From: Roseivivax halotolerans
GTDB lineage: Bacteria; Pseudomonadota; Alphaproteobacteria; Rhodobacterales; Rhodobacteraceae
Length of the DNA stretch: 64,000 nt
Assembly: GCF_900115815.1 (NCBI RefSeq)
Contig: NZ_FOXV01000003.1
Span: 310,001 to 374,000 of the forward strand
Reading direction: 5' to 3'
A model generated the notes under the pieces. That model made no database searches. It saw only the letters and a program-made list of their open reading frames with translations, and had not been told where the DNA came from. Position numbers and translations under genes: made by a program. Every line of letters starts with the position of its first letter. Within the stretch, counting starts at the first letter, position 1. Shown piece by piece: positions 8,693 to 17,323 of the stretch.

Positions 8693-9229
8693 TCAGCCGG
8701 CGCGGGCCCGCCATTCGGCAAGCGCTGCATTCGGTTCCAGGGGCTGCGTTTCCTCGGGCCTCTCAGGCTCAGCGGCACGAAGTGTCTCCAATGCCTTCAT
8801 ATCCGCCATCACGCGCGGCGCGGCCGCCATCGTCAGCGCGACGTCGCGCTGGAAGTCCTGTCCCTTCGCCTGGTGACGCGCTCCGAAATAGAAGCTGACG
8901 ATCGCGCCCAGAAGCCACCAGAGCGGCTCTGGCACGAGTGCAATCCCCGCCATGCGTTGGCCGAACCAAACCGGATCCACGAGCGCCGCGATGAAGAGCC
9001 CGATCGTGCCCAGGGCCATCGCCGGGCGCGGAACACGGTTGAGCCCGTCGATCACCTGGTCGAATACTCCTTTCCTCGGCAAAGCAAACTCCGCGCCGAA
9101 TTGCTTGAGGGCGGCCTCGCGAAGGGCCTGCCCGCGTTCCGCTTCGCCTTCGGCATTGGCGCGAAACACCTCGACGGTTTCCGCGACGACGTTCCGGCCG
9201 GTGCCGAACAGCAGCTCCATCATCCCCAT
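8693..9229 (-). CDS. GTA-type holin (3TM family)
   Basis: A 178-residue protein with a soluble N-terminus, hydrophobic segments near 70-90 and 101-117 and a charged C-terminal tail, closest in layout to the gene-transfer-agent holin family (GTA_holin_3TM). It would form inner-membrane lesions that let the neighbouring endolysin reach the cell wall. The coding region overlaps the endolysin gene by 10 bp and lies downstream of it, a classic lysis cassette. In Rhodobacter capsulatus the GTA lysis genes also lie away from the capsid cluster, which fits the lack of phage genes here. Confidence 0.8.
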   Translation of the reverse strand: MGMMELLFGTGRNVVAETVEVFRANAEGEAERGQALREAALKQFGAEFALPRKGVFDQVIDGLNRVPRPAMALGTIGLFIAALVDPVWFGQRMAGIALVPEPLWWLLGAIVSFYFGARHQAKGQDFQRDVALTMAAAPRVMADMKALETLRAAEPERPEETQPLEPNAALAEWRARAG

Positions 9230-9843
9230 GCCGCGACCCTCCGCTCGAAGTCGCGCTGGCTGAGGTGATAGCGCAACGCGATGAACTCTTCCGCCCGCGA
9301 GATCCAGCCGCCCTTCCCGCCAGCGCGGGTCCGGGCGTATTTGCGTGAGGCCGGGCGGCGGTCCGCCAGCGCGAAATAGTAGTTGCGCCGCGCGATTCCG
9401 TAGGCATCGACGAAATAGGCACCTGCCTGGTCATGGGCCTCGCGCGCCGCGCCGCAGGTCTCGGGGCCAAGCGCCCCATCCACCGCCACGCGCCAGCCCA
9501 TCTCGCAGAGAAGTCGCTGGAGGATCTTGATCGCATTGGACCCGGCATTCACCTGCATGTCGAAGACGCTTGCCTGTAATGGCTCCGGCAGGTTCGCGAT
9601 GCCTGGGGCGTGGAAATAGTGCTGCAGGAAAATTTCCGTCGCCTCGGCGCGGCTCAGCGCCTTCACATCCGACACCCCGACACGGCCATCGCCATCGAGA
9701 TCGCGGCCGAGCCGGCGCATCGTGTGAAGGGTGACGCCATACTTCGTTGCGCCGCCGGGATCGTCCGGATCGTTCACGTAGCCGCCTTCACGCGCCACGA
9801 TCTCTTCGGCGATGCGCCGGACGTCGGACTTGGGTGAGCTCAT
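9220..9843 (-). CDS. GTA-type endolysin, N-acetylmuramidase (glycoside hydrolase family 108)
   Basis: A 207-residue holin-associated muramidase. The family signature EGGYVNDPDDPGG.TKYGVT is present, with Glu19 as the probable catalytic acid, and VFDMQVNAG and the peptidoglycan-binding GALGPET segment follow. Residues 48-59 form a canonical 12-residue EF-hand-type loop (D.D.DG.V...D), which suggests bound calcium. It has no signal peptide, so export depends on the overlapping holin gene. Expression of such genes in Rhodobacterales depends on CtrA; only a half-site (TTAACC) is seen about 55 bp upstream, which is weak evidence. Confidence 0.85.
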   Translation of the reverse strand: MSSPKSDVRRIAEEIVAREGGYVNDPDDPGGATKYGVTLHTMRRLGRDLDGDGRVGVSDVKALSRAEATEIFLQHYFHAPGIANLPEPLQASVFDMQVNAGSNAIKILQRLLCEMGWRVAVDGALGPETCGAAREAHDQAGAYFVDAYGIARRNYYFALADRRPASRKYARTRAGGKGGWISRAEEFIALRYHLSQRDFERRVAAWG

Positions 9844-9950
9844 CGGATTTGCCTCTTGCCTCTGGATAGTGAGGCGGCAAAGCTCGCGCGAACGGGTTAA
9901 TAGCGGGCTCCATCGGCGTTCGCAGCCGGCACGGATCAGGGGATGGCGAC

Positions 9951-10373
9951 ATGCACGCGGATGAAATCATTACGCTTCTGGGGCTGGAGCCACATCCCGA
10001 AGGCGGACATTACAGGCAGACCTGGGAAGGGCCCGGAGAGGAACGCGCCTCGGGCACGGCGATCTATTTCCTTCTTAAAGGAGACGAGGTGAGCCATTGG
10101 CACCGCGTCGATGCCGCCGAGATCTGGCACTTCTATGCCGGCGCGGCGCTGACACTGAAGATCGCCGACACCGATCAGGGCCCGGTCACCGAGTTCACGC
10201 TGGGGTCCGATTTCGAGACCGGCCAGCGCCCCCAGATCACCGTGCCGCAAAGGGCGTGGCAATCGGCGCGGTCGACCGGAGACTGGACGCTGGTCGGCTG
10301 CACGGTATCGCCCGGTTTCCGCTTCGAAGGGTTCGAGCTGGCACCGGAAGGGTTCGACATACCTGGCGCATGA
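9951..10373 (+). CDS. Cupin protein of the DUF985 (Cupin_5) family
   Basis: A 140-residue cytoplasmic protein made of one cupin barrel. Typical features are PHPEGGHYRQTW at the N-terminus, the core SHWHRVDA.E.WHFYAGAAL with its two histidines, and GCTVSPGF.FEGFELA near the C-terminus. Family members bind small ligands or metals, but their reaction is mostly unknown, so no substrate is claimed. It is transcribed away from the endolysin gene across a 107-bp gap and converges on the PRC-barrel gene. Confidence 0.85.
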   Translation: MHADEIITLLGLEPHPEGGHYRQTWEGPGEERASGTAIYFLLKGDEVSHWHRVDAAEIWHFYAGAALTLKIADTDQGPVTEFTLGSDFETGQRPQITVPQRAWQSARSTGDWTLVGCTVSPGFRFEGFELAPEGFDIPGA

Positions 10374-10401
10374 AAAAGGCCGGGCGCTGGGGCCCGGCCT
10401 T
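10373..10401 (-). terminator. Shared terminator between convergent cupin and PRC-barrel genes
   Basis: Ten-base-pair perfect stem AAGGCCGGGC/GCCCGGCCTT (10376-10385 with 10392-10401). The T-run follows on the minus strand and overlaps the cupin stop codon, so it best serves the PRC-barrel gene but can stop both. Confidence 0.8.
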
Positions 10402-10424
10402 GATAACGTGAGAGACGTGGAACC

Positions 10425-11093
10425 TTAATTCCAGAAGCCTTCATCGACGCCTTCCATCTCTTCCAGCTGCTCTTCGCTCTGGCCGATGGCGAGCGCGTAG
10501 CTGCGGTCATCGACGGGCACGAGCTGCACATCGTCGATTTCCAGGAAAACGTGCTTGTCGCCAAGGTCGAGGAAGCCACCGACCTCGATCACGAGCCCGC
10601 GAAATTCACCGCTCCGCGTCAGGACCACGTCTTCAATGGTGCCGATCTGGTTCCAGTCGGAGCCGACCTCTTCGTAGGTCTCTGCGCCGAAGTTCTCGAC
10701 GCCCTCTTCGGAGTTGACCGAGTAGACGGGTCCGTCGGTGATGTCGCGCGTACGGATGAGCTGCGCGTCCTCGGCGTTGCCGGTCATCTCGGCTGTCTCT
10801 TCGGAGATCTCGTCACCGGCGTTCTCGGCCGCCTGCTCGGTGTTCTCAGCGGCATTCTCGGTCGCCTGAGCGGCATCTTCCGCAGCGTTTTCAGTTGCCT
10901 GAGCGGTATCTTCAGCTGCGTTCTCGGTCGCTTGGGCCGCGTCCTCAGCGGCGTTTTCGGTCGCTTCACCCGCGTTCTCGACCGCCTGCTCGGCATTCTG
11001 AGCGGCGTCGTCCATGTTGTCGTCGGATTCCTGGGCGAACGCGGTGCCCGCAACCATCGTCAGGGCGAGTGCGGACGTCATAAGACGTGTCAT
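10425..11093 (-). CDS. Secreted PRC-barrel protein with LEA-like 11-residue repeats
   Basis: A 222-residue exported protein. Residues 1-20 are a signal peptide ending AFA. Residues about 30-92 are a low-complexity Ala/Glu/Asn region built of 11-residue units of the type ATENAAEDAAQ, four to five copies, predicted helical. Residues about 110-205 form a PRC-barrel-like domain (IGTIEDVVLTRSGEFRGLVIEVGGFL). The 11-residue periodicity resembles group 3 LEA desiccation proteins, which suggests an envelope stress role; this is inference. GGAG lies before the ATG (AAGGAGTATCTC). A GGAAC-N17-GTT motif upstream could be an ECF sigma promoter. Confidence 0.8.
   Translation of the reverse strand: MTRLMTSALALTMVAGTAFAQESDDNMDDAAQNAEQAVENAGEATENAAEDAAQATENAAEDTAQATENAAEDAAQATENAAENTEQAAENAGDEISEETAEMTGNAEDAQLIRTRDITDGPVYSVNSEEGVENFGAETYEEVGSDWNQIGTIEDVVLTRSGEFRGLVIEVGGFLDLGDKHVFLEIDDVQLVPVDDRSYALAIGQSEEQLEEMEGVDEGFWN
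10818..11006 (-). repeat. In-gene tandem repeats of a degenerate 33-bp unit
   Basis: The DNA coding for residues about 30-92 of the PRC-barrel protein repeats every 33 bp (11 codons). Copies differ mainly at third positions, so the repeat is kept at protein level rather than being a recent DNA expansion. Confidence 0.7.
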
Positions 11094-11129
11094 GAGATAC
11101 TCCTTTCAATCTCGTGCATCTGAGCAAAG

Positions 11130-11154
11130 AACACGAAATCGGGAGCGGCGTTCC
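11130..11154 (-). promoter_or_regulatory. Possible ECF (EcfG-like) promoter GGAAC-N17-GTT
   Basis: On the minus strand GGAAC (11154-11150) is followed after 17 bp by GTT (11132-11130), placing a start site about 27 bp before the PRC-barrel gene. The pattern matches the GGAAC-N16/17-CGTT class used by alphaproteobacterial general stress sigma factors, except that the base before GTT is T rather than C. Confidence 0.3.
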
Positions 11155-11227
11155 GCTTATTGAGCAAAAAATACTCACGAAATTCACGGAACAGTGAGCG
11201 GCCTCACGCGTTCGCGCGGATCATGCG

Positions 11228-12811
11228 TCAGTCGCGGTAAAGCGACGCGAATTCGATCAGTTGCCGGGTGGAGCCATCCTTGTCCTCGGCGGATCGCTCG
11301 CCCGTCACAACAGGTCCGAGCGAGGAGGCCAGCTCCTTGCCAAGCTCCACTCCCCACTGATCGAAGGAGTTGATTCCGAGGATCACGCCCTCGACGAAGA
11401 CCCGGTGCTCGTAGAGCGCGACAATCTTGCCGAGCGTTTCGGGCGTGAGCTGACCGTAAATCAGCGTCGTCGACGGCCGGTTCCCGGGGAACACGCGATG
11501 GCGCGCCTGCCGCTCGAGCTCAGCGCCCTCGAATTTGCCCGCGACGGTCTCTCGCGCGTCCTCGAGACTGCGCCCGCGCATCAGCGCCTCGGACTGCGCG
11601 AGGCAATTGGCGAGCAGAAGGTCGTGATGGTGTCCGAGCTCAGGCTCGTGCCCTTTCGCAGCGACCATGAATTCGCAAGGGATCACGCGTGTGCCCTGGT
11701 GGATGAGTTGATAGAAAGCATGCTGCCCGTTGGTGCCGGGCTCTCCCCAGACGACGGGACCGCTGTTGTAGGGCAGCGGCGTTCCGTCCATCGCGACGGA
11801 CTTGCCGTTGCTCTCCATCTCGAGCTGCTGAAGGTAGGCCGGAAGCCGGGCGAGCCGGTCGTCATAGGGCAGCACGGCGCGGGTCGCGTGCCCGAGCACC
11901 TGGTTGTGCCAGATGCCGATTAGCGCGAGGAGCACCGGCATGTTCTCGTGCAGTTGCGCCGATTGGAAGTGGCGGTCCATCTCCTCCGCGCCGCTCAGGA
12001 AGGCCCGGAACGCCTTGGGACCGATGGCGATCATCAACGACAACCCGATCGGCCCCCACATCGAGTAGCGCCCGCCGACCCAGTCGCCGAAACCGAAAAC
12101 ACGCGCCTCGGGGATGCCCCACTCGGCGGCCTCTTCCTTGTTCGAGGACAGCGCGACGAAACGCGTCTCGGGCTCCACGCCGCGATCCATCAGCCAGGCC
12201 CGCGCGGTGCGGGCATTGGTCATGGTCTCAATCGTGGTGAAGGTCTTGGAGGCGACGATGAACATTGTCGTCTCGGGGTCGAGCCCGCGCAAGGTATCGG
12301 CGATATCCGCGCCATCCACGTTCGAGACGAAATGACAGCGCGGGCCTTCCGCATAGGGCGACAGCGCCGTGTAGGCCATTGCCGGGCCGAGATCGGAGCC
12401 GCCGATGCCGATATTGACGACGTCGGTCACGGACGCGCCGCGCAGCTCCTCCGCGAGCGCTTCCATCCGCTCGAGCGTTGCCAGAACCTCGGGCATGACG
12501 TCCTCGCCATCGACGTGCACCGGGCTGCCGGAGAGATTGCGCAGCGCCGTGTGCAGAACCGCCCTGCCCTCGGTCTCGTTGATCGGCTCGCCGGTGAACA
12601 TCGCCGTGCGGCGCGTCTCGACGCCGCGCGCGCTTGCAAGGTTCAGAAGCGCGGCGCGGATCTGCTCGTCCGCCTGCGTCTTGGAATAATCAAAGAGCAT
12701 GCCCGCGGCCTTGAGGCTGAACTCCTCGGCACGGTTCGGATTTTCGGCGAAAAGGCCCTCTATCCGGCGATCTTCGGTCTTTCTCGCCAGTGCCTGCAAG
12801 TCTTCGAACAT
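11228..12811 (-). CDS. pgi: Glucose-6-phosphate isomerase
   Basis: Interconverts glucose-6-phosphate and fructose-6-phosphate. The 527-residue product carries both family signatures: [12 protein letters not shown] around the active site and a C-terminal segment [18 protein letters not shown]. The start at 12811 is chosen because it lies 4 bp after the pgl stop with GGAG just upstream; an in-frame ATG at 12847 would fall inside pgl. Last gene of zwf-pgl-pgi, which couples glucose oxidation with return of fructose-6-phosphate to the Entner-Doudoroff route. Confidence 0.97.
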   Translation of the reverse strand: MFEDLQALARKTEDRRIEGLFAENPNRAEEFSLKAAGMLFDYSKTQADEQIRAALLNLASARGVETRRTAMFTGEPINETEGRAVLHTALRNLSGSPVHVDGEDVMPEVLATLERMEALAEELRGASVTDVVNIGIGGSDLGPAMAYTALSPYAEGPRCHFVSNVDGADIADTLRGLDPETTMFIVASKTFTTIETMTNARTARAWLMDRGVEPETRFVALSSNKEEAAEWGIPEARVFGFGDWVGGRYSMWGPIGLSLMIAIGPKAFRAFLSGAEEMDRHFQSAQLHENMPVLLALIGIWHNQVLGHATRAVLPYDDRLARLPAYLQQLEMESNGKSVAMDGTPLPYNSGPVVWGEPGTNGQHAFYQLIHQGTRVIPCEFMVAAKGHEPELGHHHDLLLANCLAQSEALMRGRSLEDARETVAGKFEGAELERQARHRVFPGNRPSTTLIYGQLTPETLGKIVALYEHRVFVEGVILGINSFDQWGVELGKELASSLGPVVTGERSAEDKDGSTRQLIEFASLYRD

Positions 12812-12815
12812 GGCT

Positions 12816-13487
12816 CTACTCCGCCCAGTGCACGGTTGCGCCGCCAAGGACGGCCTTGATCGGAGCCTCAGAGGGCGACAGCCCGCGCGCCCGTTCCAGC
12901 GCCTCGCGCTTTTCCTGCCCGAAGATCAGGATATGTTTCGACAGCGCGCCATTGAGCACGGGCGCGGTCAGCGTCACGCGCGGCTCGGGCGCACCTTCGG
13001 CCCGCATCGGCATCAGGATCGGCGCGCGTTTGTCGAGCGCATCCTCCAGCCGGTCCGCGCCGGGAAAAAGCGATGCCGTGTGCATGTCAGCGCCCATTCC
13101 CAGAAGCACGACCGACAGCGGCAACTCGGGCGCGATGATCTCCGCGATCTCGTCCAGACGCTCTTCCGGTGTCTGGCAGGGCATGTACATCGGCAGGAGC
13201 CGTGCGTCGGCGGCCTTCTCCACCAGCAAGCGCTCGCGCAGGAGCCGCGTGTTCGAACGCTCGCTGTCCTCGGGCACCCAGCGCTCGTCTGTCAGCATCA
13301 CGTCGACCCGCGACCAGTCGAGCTGCACCGAACAGAGATCGTCGAAAACCGGCCCCGGGGAGGTGCCGCCGGGCACGGCAAAGGTCACGCGCTCGGCCTG
13401 CGACAGCGCCGAGCGCAGCTCGCCGGCGATCTTGTTGGCCAGGTTGATCGCGAGCGCCTCGCGGTCGGGATAGCTGATGAACTCCAT
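12816..13487 (-). CDS. pgl: 6-phosphogluconolactonase
   Basis: Hydrolyses 6-phosphoglucono-delta-lactone to 6-phosphogluconate, between zwf and the Entner-Doudoroff dehydratase. The 223-residue product belongs to the DevB/Pgl family: [14 protein letters not shown] near residue 40, LTDERWVP around 80 and [15 protein letters not shown] around 132. It follows zwf after 65 bp and runs almost directly into pgi. Confidence 0.95.
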   Translation of the reverse strand: MEFISYPDREALAINLANKIAGELRSALSQAERVTFAVPGGTSPGPVFDDLCSVQLDWSRVDVMLTDERWVPEDSERSNTRLLRERLLVEKAADARLLPMYMPCQTPEERLDEIAEIIAPELPLSVVLLGMGADMHTASLFPGADRLEDALDKRAPILMPMRAEGAPEPRVTLTAPVLNGALSKHILIFGQEKREALERARGLSPSEAPIKAVLGGATVHWAE

Positions 13488-13552
13488 TGGGGTCTCTCCG
13501 TCCGAACCGGTGTCTACGTCGCGGTGAGGCTAACAGCCCGCACCGGCCCTCG

Positions 13553-15004
13553 TCATGCCTTGATCTCGCGCCAGCGCCGGCCGTCACGATGCAGGAGCAT
13601 GAGGCTGTCCTCTGGCCCCGGCCCACCCGGATCATAGGGTTTCGGCACGTCGCCGCGCGCCTCCCATCCCTCGATGATCGGATCGGTCCAGGCCCAGGCG
13701 GCCTCCACCTCGTCGCCGCGCATGAACAGCGTCTGGTTGCCCCGGATCACGTCCATGATGAGCCGTTCGTAAGCGTCGGGCACCGCCTCGGTATCGGGGC
13801 CGAGCGCGTCGGCAAAGGTCATGTCGAGCGGCACGTCCACAAGGCGCATGCCACCGGGGCCCGGCTCCTTGATCGTCACGTCGAGGGTCATGCCCTCGTT
13901 CGGCTGCAACCGGATCGACAGAACGTTCCGGTGCCGTCCGGCATCCGCGCCGAAGATCGAATGCGGCGCATCCTTGAAGACGACCGCGATCTCGGAGGTT
14001 CGTGCGCGCAGCCGCTTGCCCGTACGCAGGTAAAAGGGCGTGCCTGCCCAGCGCCAGTTCGAGATATTCACGCGCATCGCGACGAAGCTTTCCGTGCGCG
14101 ACTTCTCGTTCTCGACGTGTACGCGGTAGCCCTCTTCGTCCCCGCCGGCGGCATATTGGCCGCGCACCATGTGGTGCGGTTCCACCGGATCGAGCGCGCG
14201 GATCACCTTGAGCTTCTCGTCCCGAACCGCGTCGGGGTCGAATTTCGCGGGCGGTTCCATCGCGATAAGGCACAGAAGCTGCATCAGGTGGTTCTGCACC
14301 ATGTCCCGCATCGCGCCGGACTTGTCGTAATAGGATCCGCGCCCGCCGACACCCACGGTCTCGGCCACGGTGATCTGGATATGGTCGACGTATTGGGAAT
14401 TCCACAACGGCTCGAACAGCATGTTGCCGAAACGGACGGCCATGAGGTTCTGCACCGTCTCCTTCCCGAGATAATGGTCGATCCGGTAGATCTGCGTCTC
14501 GTCAAAATGCTGGGCGAGCGTTGCGTTCAGGCTTTTGGCCGAGGCCAGATCGTGACCGAAAGGCTTTTCCACCACGATCCGGCTTTCCGCGTCGGCGAGA
14601 CCTTTGTCGCGAAGCCGCTCTGCGATCGCGCCGAACAGCGACGGGCCGACCGAAAAATAGAAAGCACGGATAGTGTCGTCGCGCAGATGGCTCTTGAGCG
14701 CCTCCCAGCCGTCATCCCCTGTCGCATCCACGGCTTCGTAATGAACACGCTCGAGAAAGCTCGAAAGCTGACCGGGCTCGTGCGGGGTCGATCCGAATTC
14801 CTCGATCGAGGCGCGCACCATCTCGCGGAATTCCTCGACGCTCATTTCAGAGCGTGCGGCGCCGATGATCTTGGCCTCGGGCGGAACCTGTCCGGCACAA
14901 TATCGGCGGAAAAGACCTGGCAGGATCTTGCGGCGGGCCAGATCGCCGGTGCCGCCGAAGATGACGAGGTCGAAACTGTCGACCGGGATGACGCGGGATA
15001 CCAT
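13553..15004 (-). CDS. zwf: Glucose-6-phosphate 1-dehydrogenase
   Basis: Oxidises glucose-6-phosphate to 6-phosphogluconolactone with NADP (or NAD). The 483-residue protein has the N-terminal dinucleotide-binding run FGGTGDLARRKILPGL and the active-site signature RIDHYLGKE. First gene of zwf-pgl-pgi. A perfect 12-bp palindrome of LacI-family type lies about 92 bp upstream, so sugar-responsive control is plausible. No edd or eda is seen in the window, so the pathway continues elsewhere. Confidence 0.97.
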   Translation of the reverse strand: MVSRVIPVDSFDLVIFGGTGDLARRKILPGLFRRYCAGQVPPEAKIIGAARSEMSVEEFREMVRASIEEFGSTPHEPGQLSSFLERVHYEAVDATGDDGWEALKSHLRDDTIRAFYFSVGPSLFGAIAERLRDKGLADAESRIVVEKPFGHDLASAKSLNATLAQHFDETQIYRIDHYLGKETVQNLMAVRFGNMLFEPLWNSQYVDHIQITVAETVGVGGRGSYYDKSGAMRDMVQNHLMQLLCLIAMEPPAKFDPDAVRDEKLKVIRALDPVEPHHMVRGQYAAGGDEEGYRVHVENEKSRTESFVAMRVNISNWRWAGTPFYLRTGKRLRARTSEIAVVFKDAPHSIFGADAGRHRNVLSIRLQPNEGMTLDVTIKEPGPGGMRLVDVPLDMTFADALGPDTEAVPDAYERLIMDVIRGNQTLFMRGDEVEAAWAWTDPIIEGWEARGDVPKPYDPGGPGPEDSLMLLHRDGRRWREIKA

Positions 15005-15095
15005 GGACCGTTGCTCCGATTCGTCCTGTCTTGTGCCCTTCCTGCCCGGCAGATGCGTCTATTCGCAATGCCCTGACCGGAAAGGACGCGATTTA

Positions 15096-15107
15096 GTTAG
15101 CGCTAAC
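15096..15107. promoter_or_regulatory. Palindrome GTTAGCGCTAAC, LacI-family-like operator
   Basis: A perfect 12-bp palindrome with the central CG expected of LacI/GalR-family operators, in the 217-bp divergent gap between zwf and the nucleoside hydrolase gene. It is 92 bp from the zwf start and 115 bp from the nucleoside hydrolase start. No LacI-family gene lies next to it. Confidence 0.5.
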
Positions 15108-15221
15108 GCACGCGCACTGACGGGTTAGCCCAACTTGGCCGCCCTGTCTAATGCCTTGACGCGCTTGCCGTCCGAGACGGGCCATGCCACCACATTGCGA
15201 CAATACCGATCGGAGATACGC

Positions 15222-16163
15222 ATGGCGCCGCGCAAGATCATCATCGACACCGATCCAGGCCAGGACGACGCGGTCGCGATCCTGCTCGCGCTGGCCTCGC
15301 CCGAAGAGATCGAAGTGCTCGGGATCACCACGGTCGCGGGCAACGTGCCGCTGGAGCTGACCACGAAGAACGCGCGCATCGTGTGCGAACTCGCGGGCAA
15401 ACCGGACACCCGCGTCTTCGCAGGGTGCGACCGCCCGCTTGGCCGCGATCTCGTGACCGCAGAGCATGTGCATGGCAAGACGGGTCTTGACGGCCCCACC
15501 CTGCCGGAGCCGACCATGCCGCTTCAGGACCGGCATGCGGTCGATTTCATCATCGACACGCTTCGCGAGGAACCCGAAGGCAGCGTCACGCTCTGCCCGC
15601 TCGGGCCGCTGACCAATATCGCGACCGCACTGGACCGCGCGCCCGACATCGCCCCGCGCATCAAGGAGATCGTGCTCATGGGCGGGGCCTATTTCGAGGT
15701 GGGCAACATCACCCCCGCCGCCGAATTCAACATCTACGTGGACCCCGAGGCGGCGAAACAGGTCTTCGGCTGCGGTGCGCCGATCACCGTCATGCCGCTC
15801 GACGTCACGCACAAGGCGCTGGTCACCAAGCCCCGGAACGACGCCTTCCGTGCGCTCGGCACCCCGGCCGGGGTCGCGGTCGCCGAGATGACCGATTTCT
15901 TCGAGAGGTTCGACAAGGAGAAATACGGCTCCGAAGGTGCGCCGCTGCACGATCCGTGCGTGACCGCCTATCTCATCAAGCCCGAGCTTTTCTCGGGACG
16001 CCACATCAACGTGGAGATCGAGACCACCTCCGAGCTGACACTCGGCATGACGGTCGCCGATTGGTGGGGCGTCTCCGGCCGACCGCCGAACGCCACATTC
16101 ATGGGCGATCTCGATGCGGACGGGTTCTTCGCGCTGCTGACGGACCGGATTGGGCGGCTATGA
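15222..16163 (+). CDS. Ribonucleoside hydrolase (IunH/RihA family)
   Basis: Hydrolyses the N-glycosidic bond of nucleosides to free base and ribose. The 313-residue product begins with the calcium-binding signature DTDPGQDDA (residues 9-17), and has the LGPLTNIA and MGGAYFEVGN stretches and the AEFNIYVDPEAA run around the active site. Base specificity cannot be read from the sequence. The ATG at 15222 is chosen because CGGAG lies 7 bp upstream; an in-frame ATG at 15135 is unsupported. Its stop overlaps the next start (ATGA). Confidence 0.93.
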   Translation: MAPRKIIIDTDPGQDDAVAILLALASPEEIEVLGITTVAGNVPLELTTKNARIVCELAGKPDTRVFAGCDRPLGRDLVTAEHVHGKTGLDGPTLPEPTMPLQDRHAVDFIIDTLREEPEGSVTLCPLGPLTNIATALDRAPDIAPRIKEIVLMGGAYFEVGNITPAAEFNIYVDPEAAKQVFGCGAPITVMPLDVTHKALVTKPRNDAFRALGTPAGVAVAEMTDFFERFDKEKYGSEGAPLHDPCVTAYLIKPELFSGRHINVEIETTSELTLGMTVADWWGVSGRPPNATFMGDLDADGFFALLTDRIGRL

Positions 16164-16774
16164 GCGGCTTTCTACTCTATGGACACCCGGATTCGGGCCA
16201 TGCGTGCAAGGTCGCGCTGGCGCTGCGCCTTGCGGGCCAAGCGCACGAGACCAAGCGCATCGACATCTGGGCCCCACGCGAGACGCGGGATGCAGCGTTT
16301 CTTGCCGCCAGCCCTGCCGCCGAAGTGCCCTGCCTGATGATCGACGGTGCGCCGCATGTGCAATCGGGTGCGATCCTGCTCGACCTTGGAGAGCGTTTGA
16401 CCGGCCTGGGCGGAAACAACGCGGCGGGGATGCGCCGCGCGCGGGAGGTGCTATTCTGGGAAGCCAACCGGATCGGCATGTGCCTGCCGCAGCTGATCGA
16501 AGCGCGCAGGACCGGAGCGGCCCCCTTGCCGCCCGGCGCTGTCGCGTGGCTCGAGGGCCGCTTCGCGGTGGATCGCGACCGCTTCGATCTTCTGCTCGGC
16601 GATGCGCCGTTCTTCCACGGCGACGCGCCGGGTATCGCCGATTGCGCGGTTTGGGGCTATGTCCAGTGGGTCGAGAAGGCGGGGCAGACCCCGTCAGCCG
16701 CGATGGCGGCATGGCTGACAAGGATGCGCGATCTGCCGGTCGAGACGCGGCCCGAGGCGCTCTTTCCCGCCTGA
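16160..16774 (+). CDS. Glutathione S-transferase family protein
   Basis: A 204-residue protein with the two-domain GST layout: a thioredoxin-like N-terminus (YGHPDSGHACKVALALRLAG, then EVPCLMIDGAPHVQSGAIL, with the glutathione-binding cis-Pro region and Gln-Ser) and a helical C-terminus containing PGIADCAVWGYV. It is coupled to the nucleoside hydrolase by an ATGA overlap. The substrate is unknown. Confidence 0.85.
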   Translation: MSGFLLYGHPDSGHACKVALALRLAGQAHETKRIDIWAPRETRDAAFLAASPAAEVPCLMIDGAPHVQSGAILLDLGERLTGLGGNNAAGMRRAREVLFWEANRIGMCLPQLIEARRTGAAPLPPGAVAWLEGRFAVDRDRFDLLLGDAPFFHGDAPGIADCAVWGYVQWVEKAGQTPSAAMAAWLTRMRDLPVETRPEALFPA

Positions 16775-16869
16775 GCCGCGGGGCTTCGCCGATCGCAGGG
16801 TCGCCCCCTTTCGCAGACGGGGCGAATGGCCTAGTGCACAGCCCAAAGCGGCGCGCAGGAAAGGCCCCC

Positions 16870-17319
16870 ATGAAATCGCTTCATCTTGCCAGTCCCGGCG
16901 ACGCGGAAAAGCTTCTGCCTCTCGTCGCGGCGTTCCATACCGAAATGGGCTTCGGCACCGATGCCGAGCATCAGGCGCAGGCGATCGCGCCGCTCCTCGA
17001 CGGCTCGCCGCACGGGGCAATCTGGCTCGTGGGGCCGCGCAAGGCCCCGGTGGGCTATATCGTCATCACCTTCGGCTGGTCGGTCGAGTTCGGCGGGCTC
17101 GACGCCATCGTCGACGAGGTTTACGTGCGCCCCGCAGTGCGCCGCCGCGGCATGGGCGGCGAGGCGCTCAACGAGATCGCCAAGGCGCTGAAGGATGCGG
17201 GCGTCCACGCTCTGCATCTCGAGGTGGCGCAATCGGACGACCAGGCGCAAAACTTCTATTCCCGCGCCCGGTTCAAGACGCGCGACGGTTACGTGTTCAT
17301 GTCGCGCATCCTGCGGTGA
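16870..17319 (+). CDS. GNAT-family N-acetyltransferase
   Basis: A 149-residue acetyltransferase of the GNAT fold, which transfers acetyl from acetyl-CoA to an amine. The acetyl-CoA-binding motif A is seen as VDEVYVRPAVRRRGMGGEAL (about residues 84-103), followed by the C-terminal NFYSRARF element. AGGAAAGG precedes the ATG. It follows the GST gene after 95 bp; the target is unknown. Confidence 0.85.
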   Translation: MKSLHLASPGDAEKLLPLVAAFHTEMGFGTDAEHQAQAIAPLLDGSPHGAIWLVGPRKAPVGYIVITFGWSVEFGGLDAIVDEVYVRPAVRRRGMGGEALNEIAKALKDAGVHALHLEVAQSDDQAQNFYSRARFKTRDGYVFMSRILR

Positions 17320-17323
17320 GCGG

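Noticed and set aside
8693-9843. Prophage remnant around the holin and endolysin
   Set aside because: No integrase, capsid, tail or attachment sequences are present; flanking genes are ordinary chromosomal genes.
9890-9905. CtrA half-site (TTAACC on the minus strand) upstream of the endolysin gene
   Set aside because: The second half at 7-bp spacing does not match, so it is not listed as a site, though the gene type is usually CtrA-dependent.
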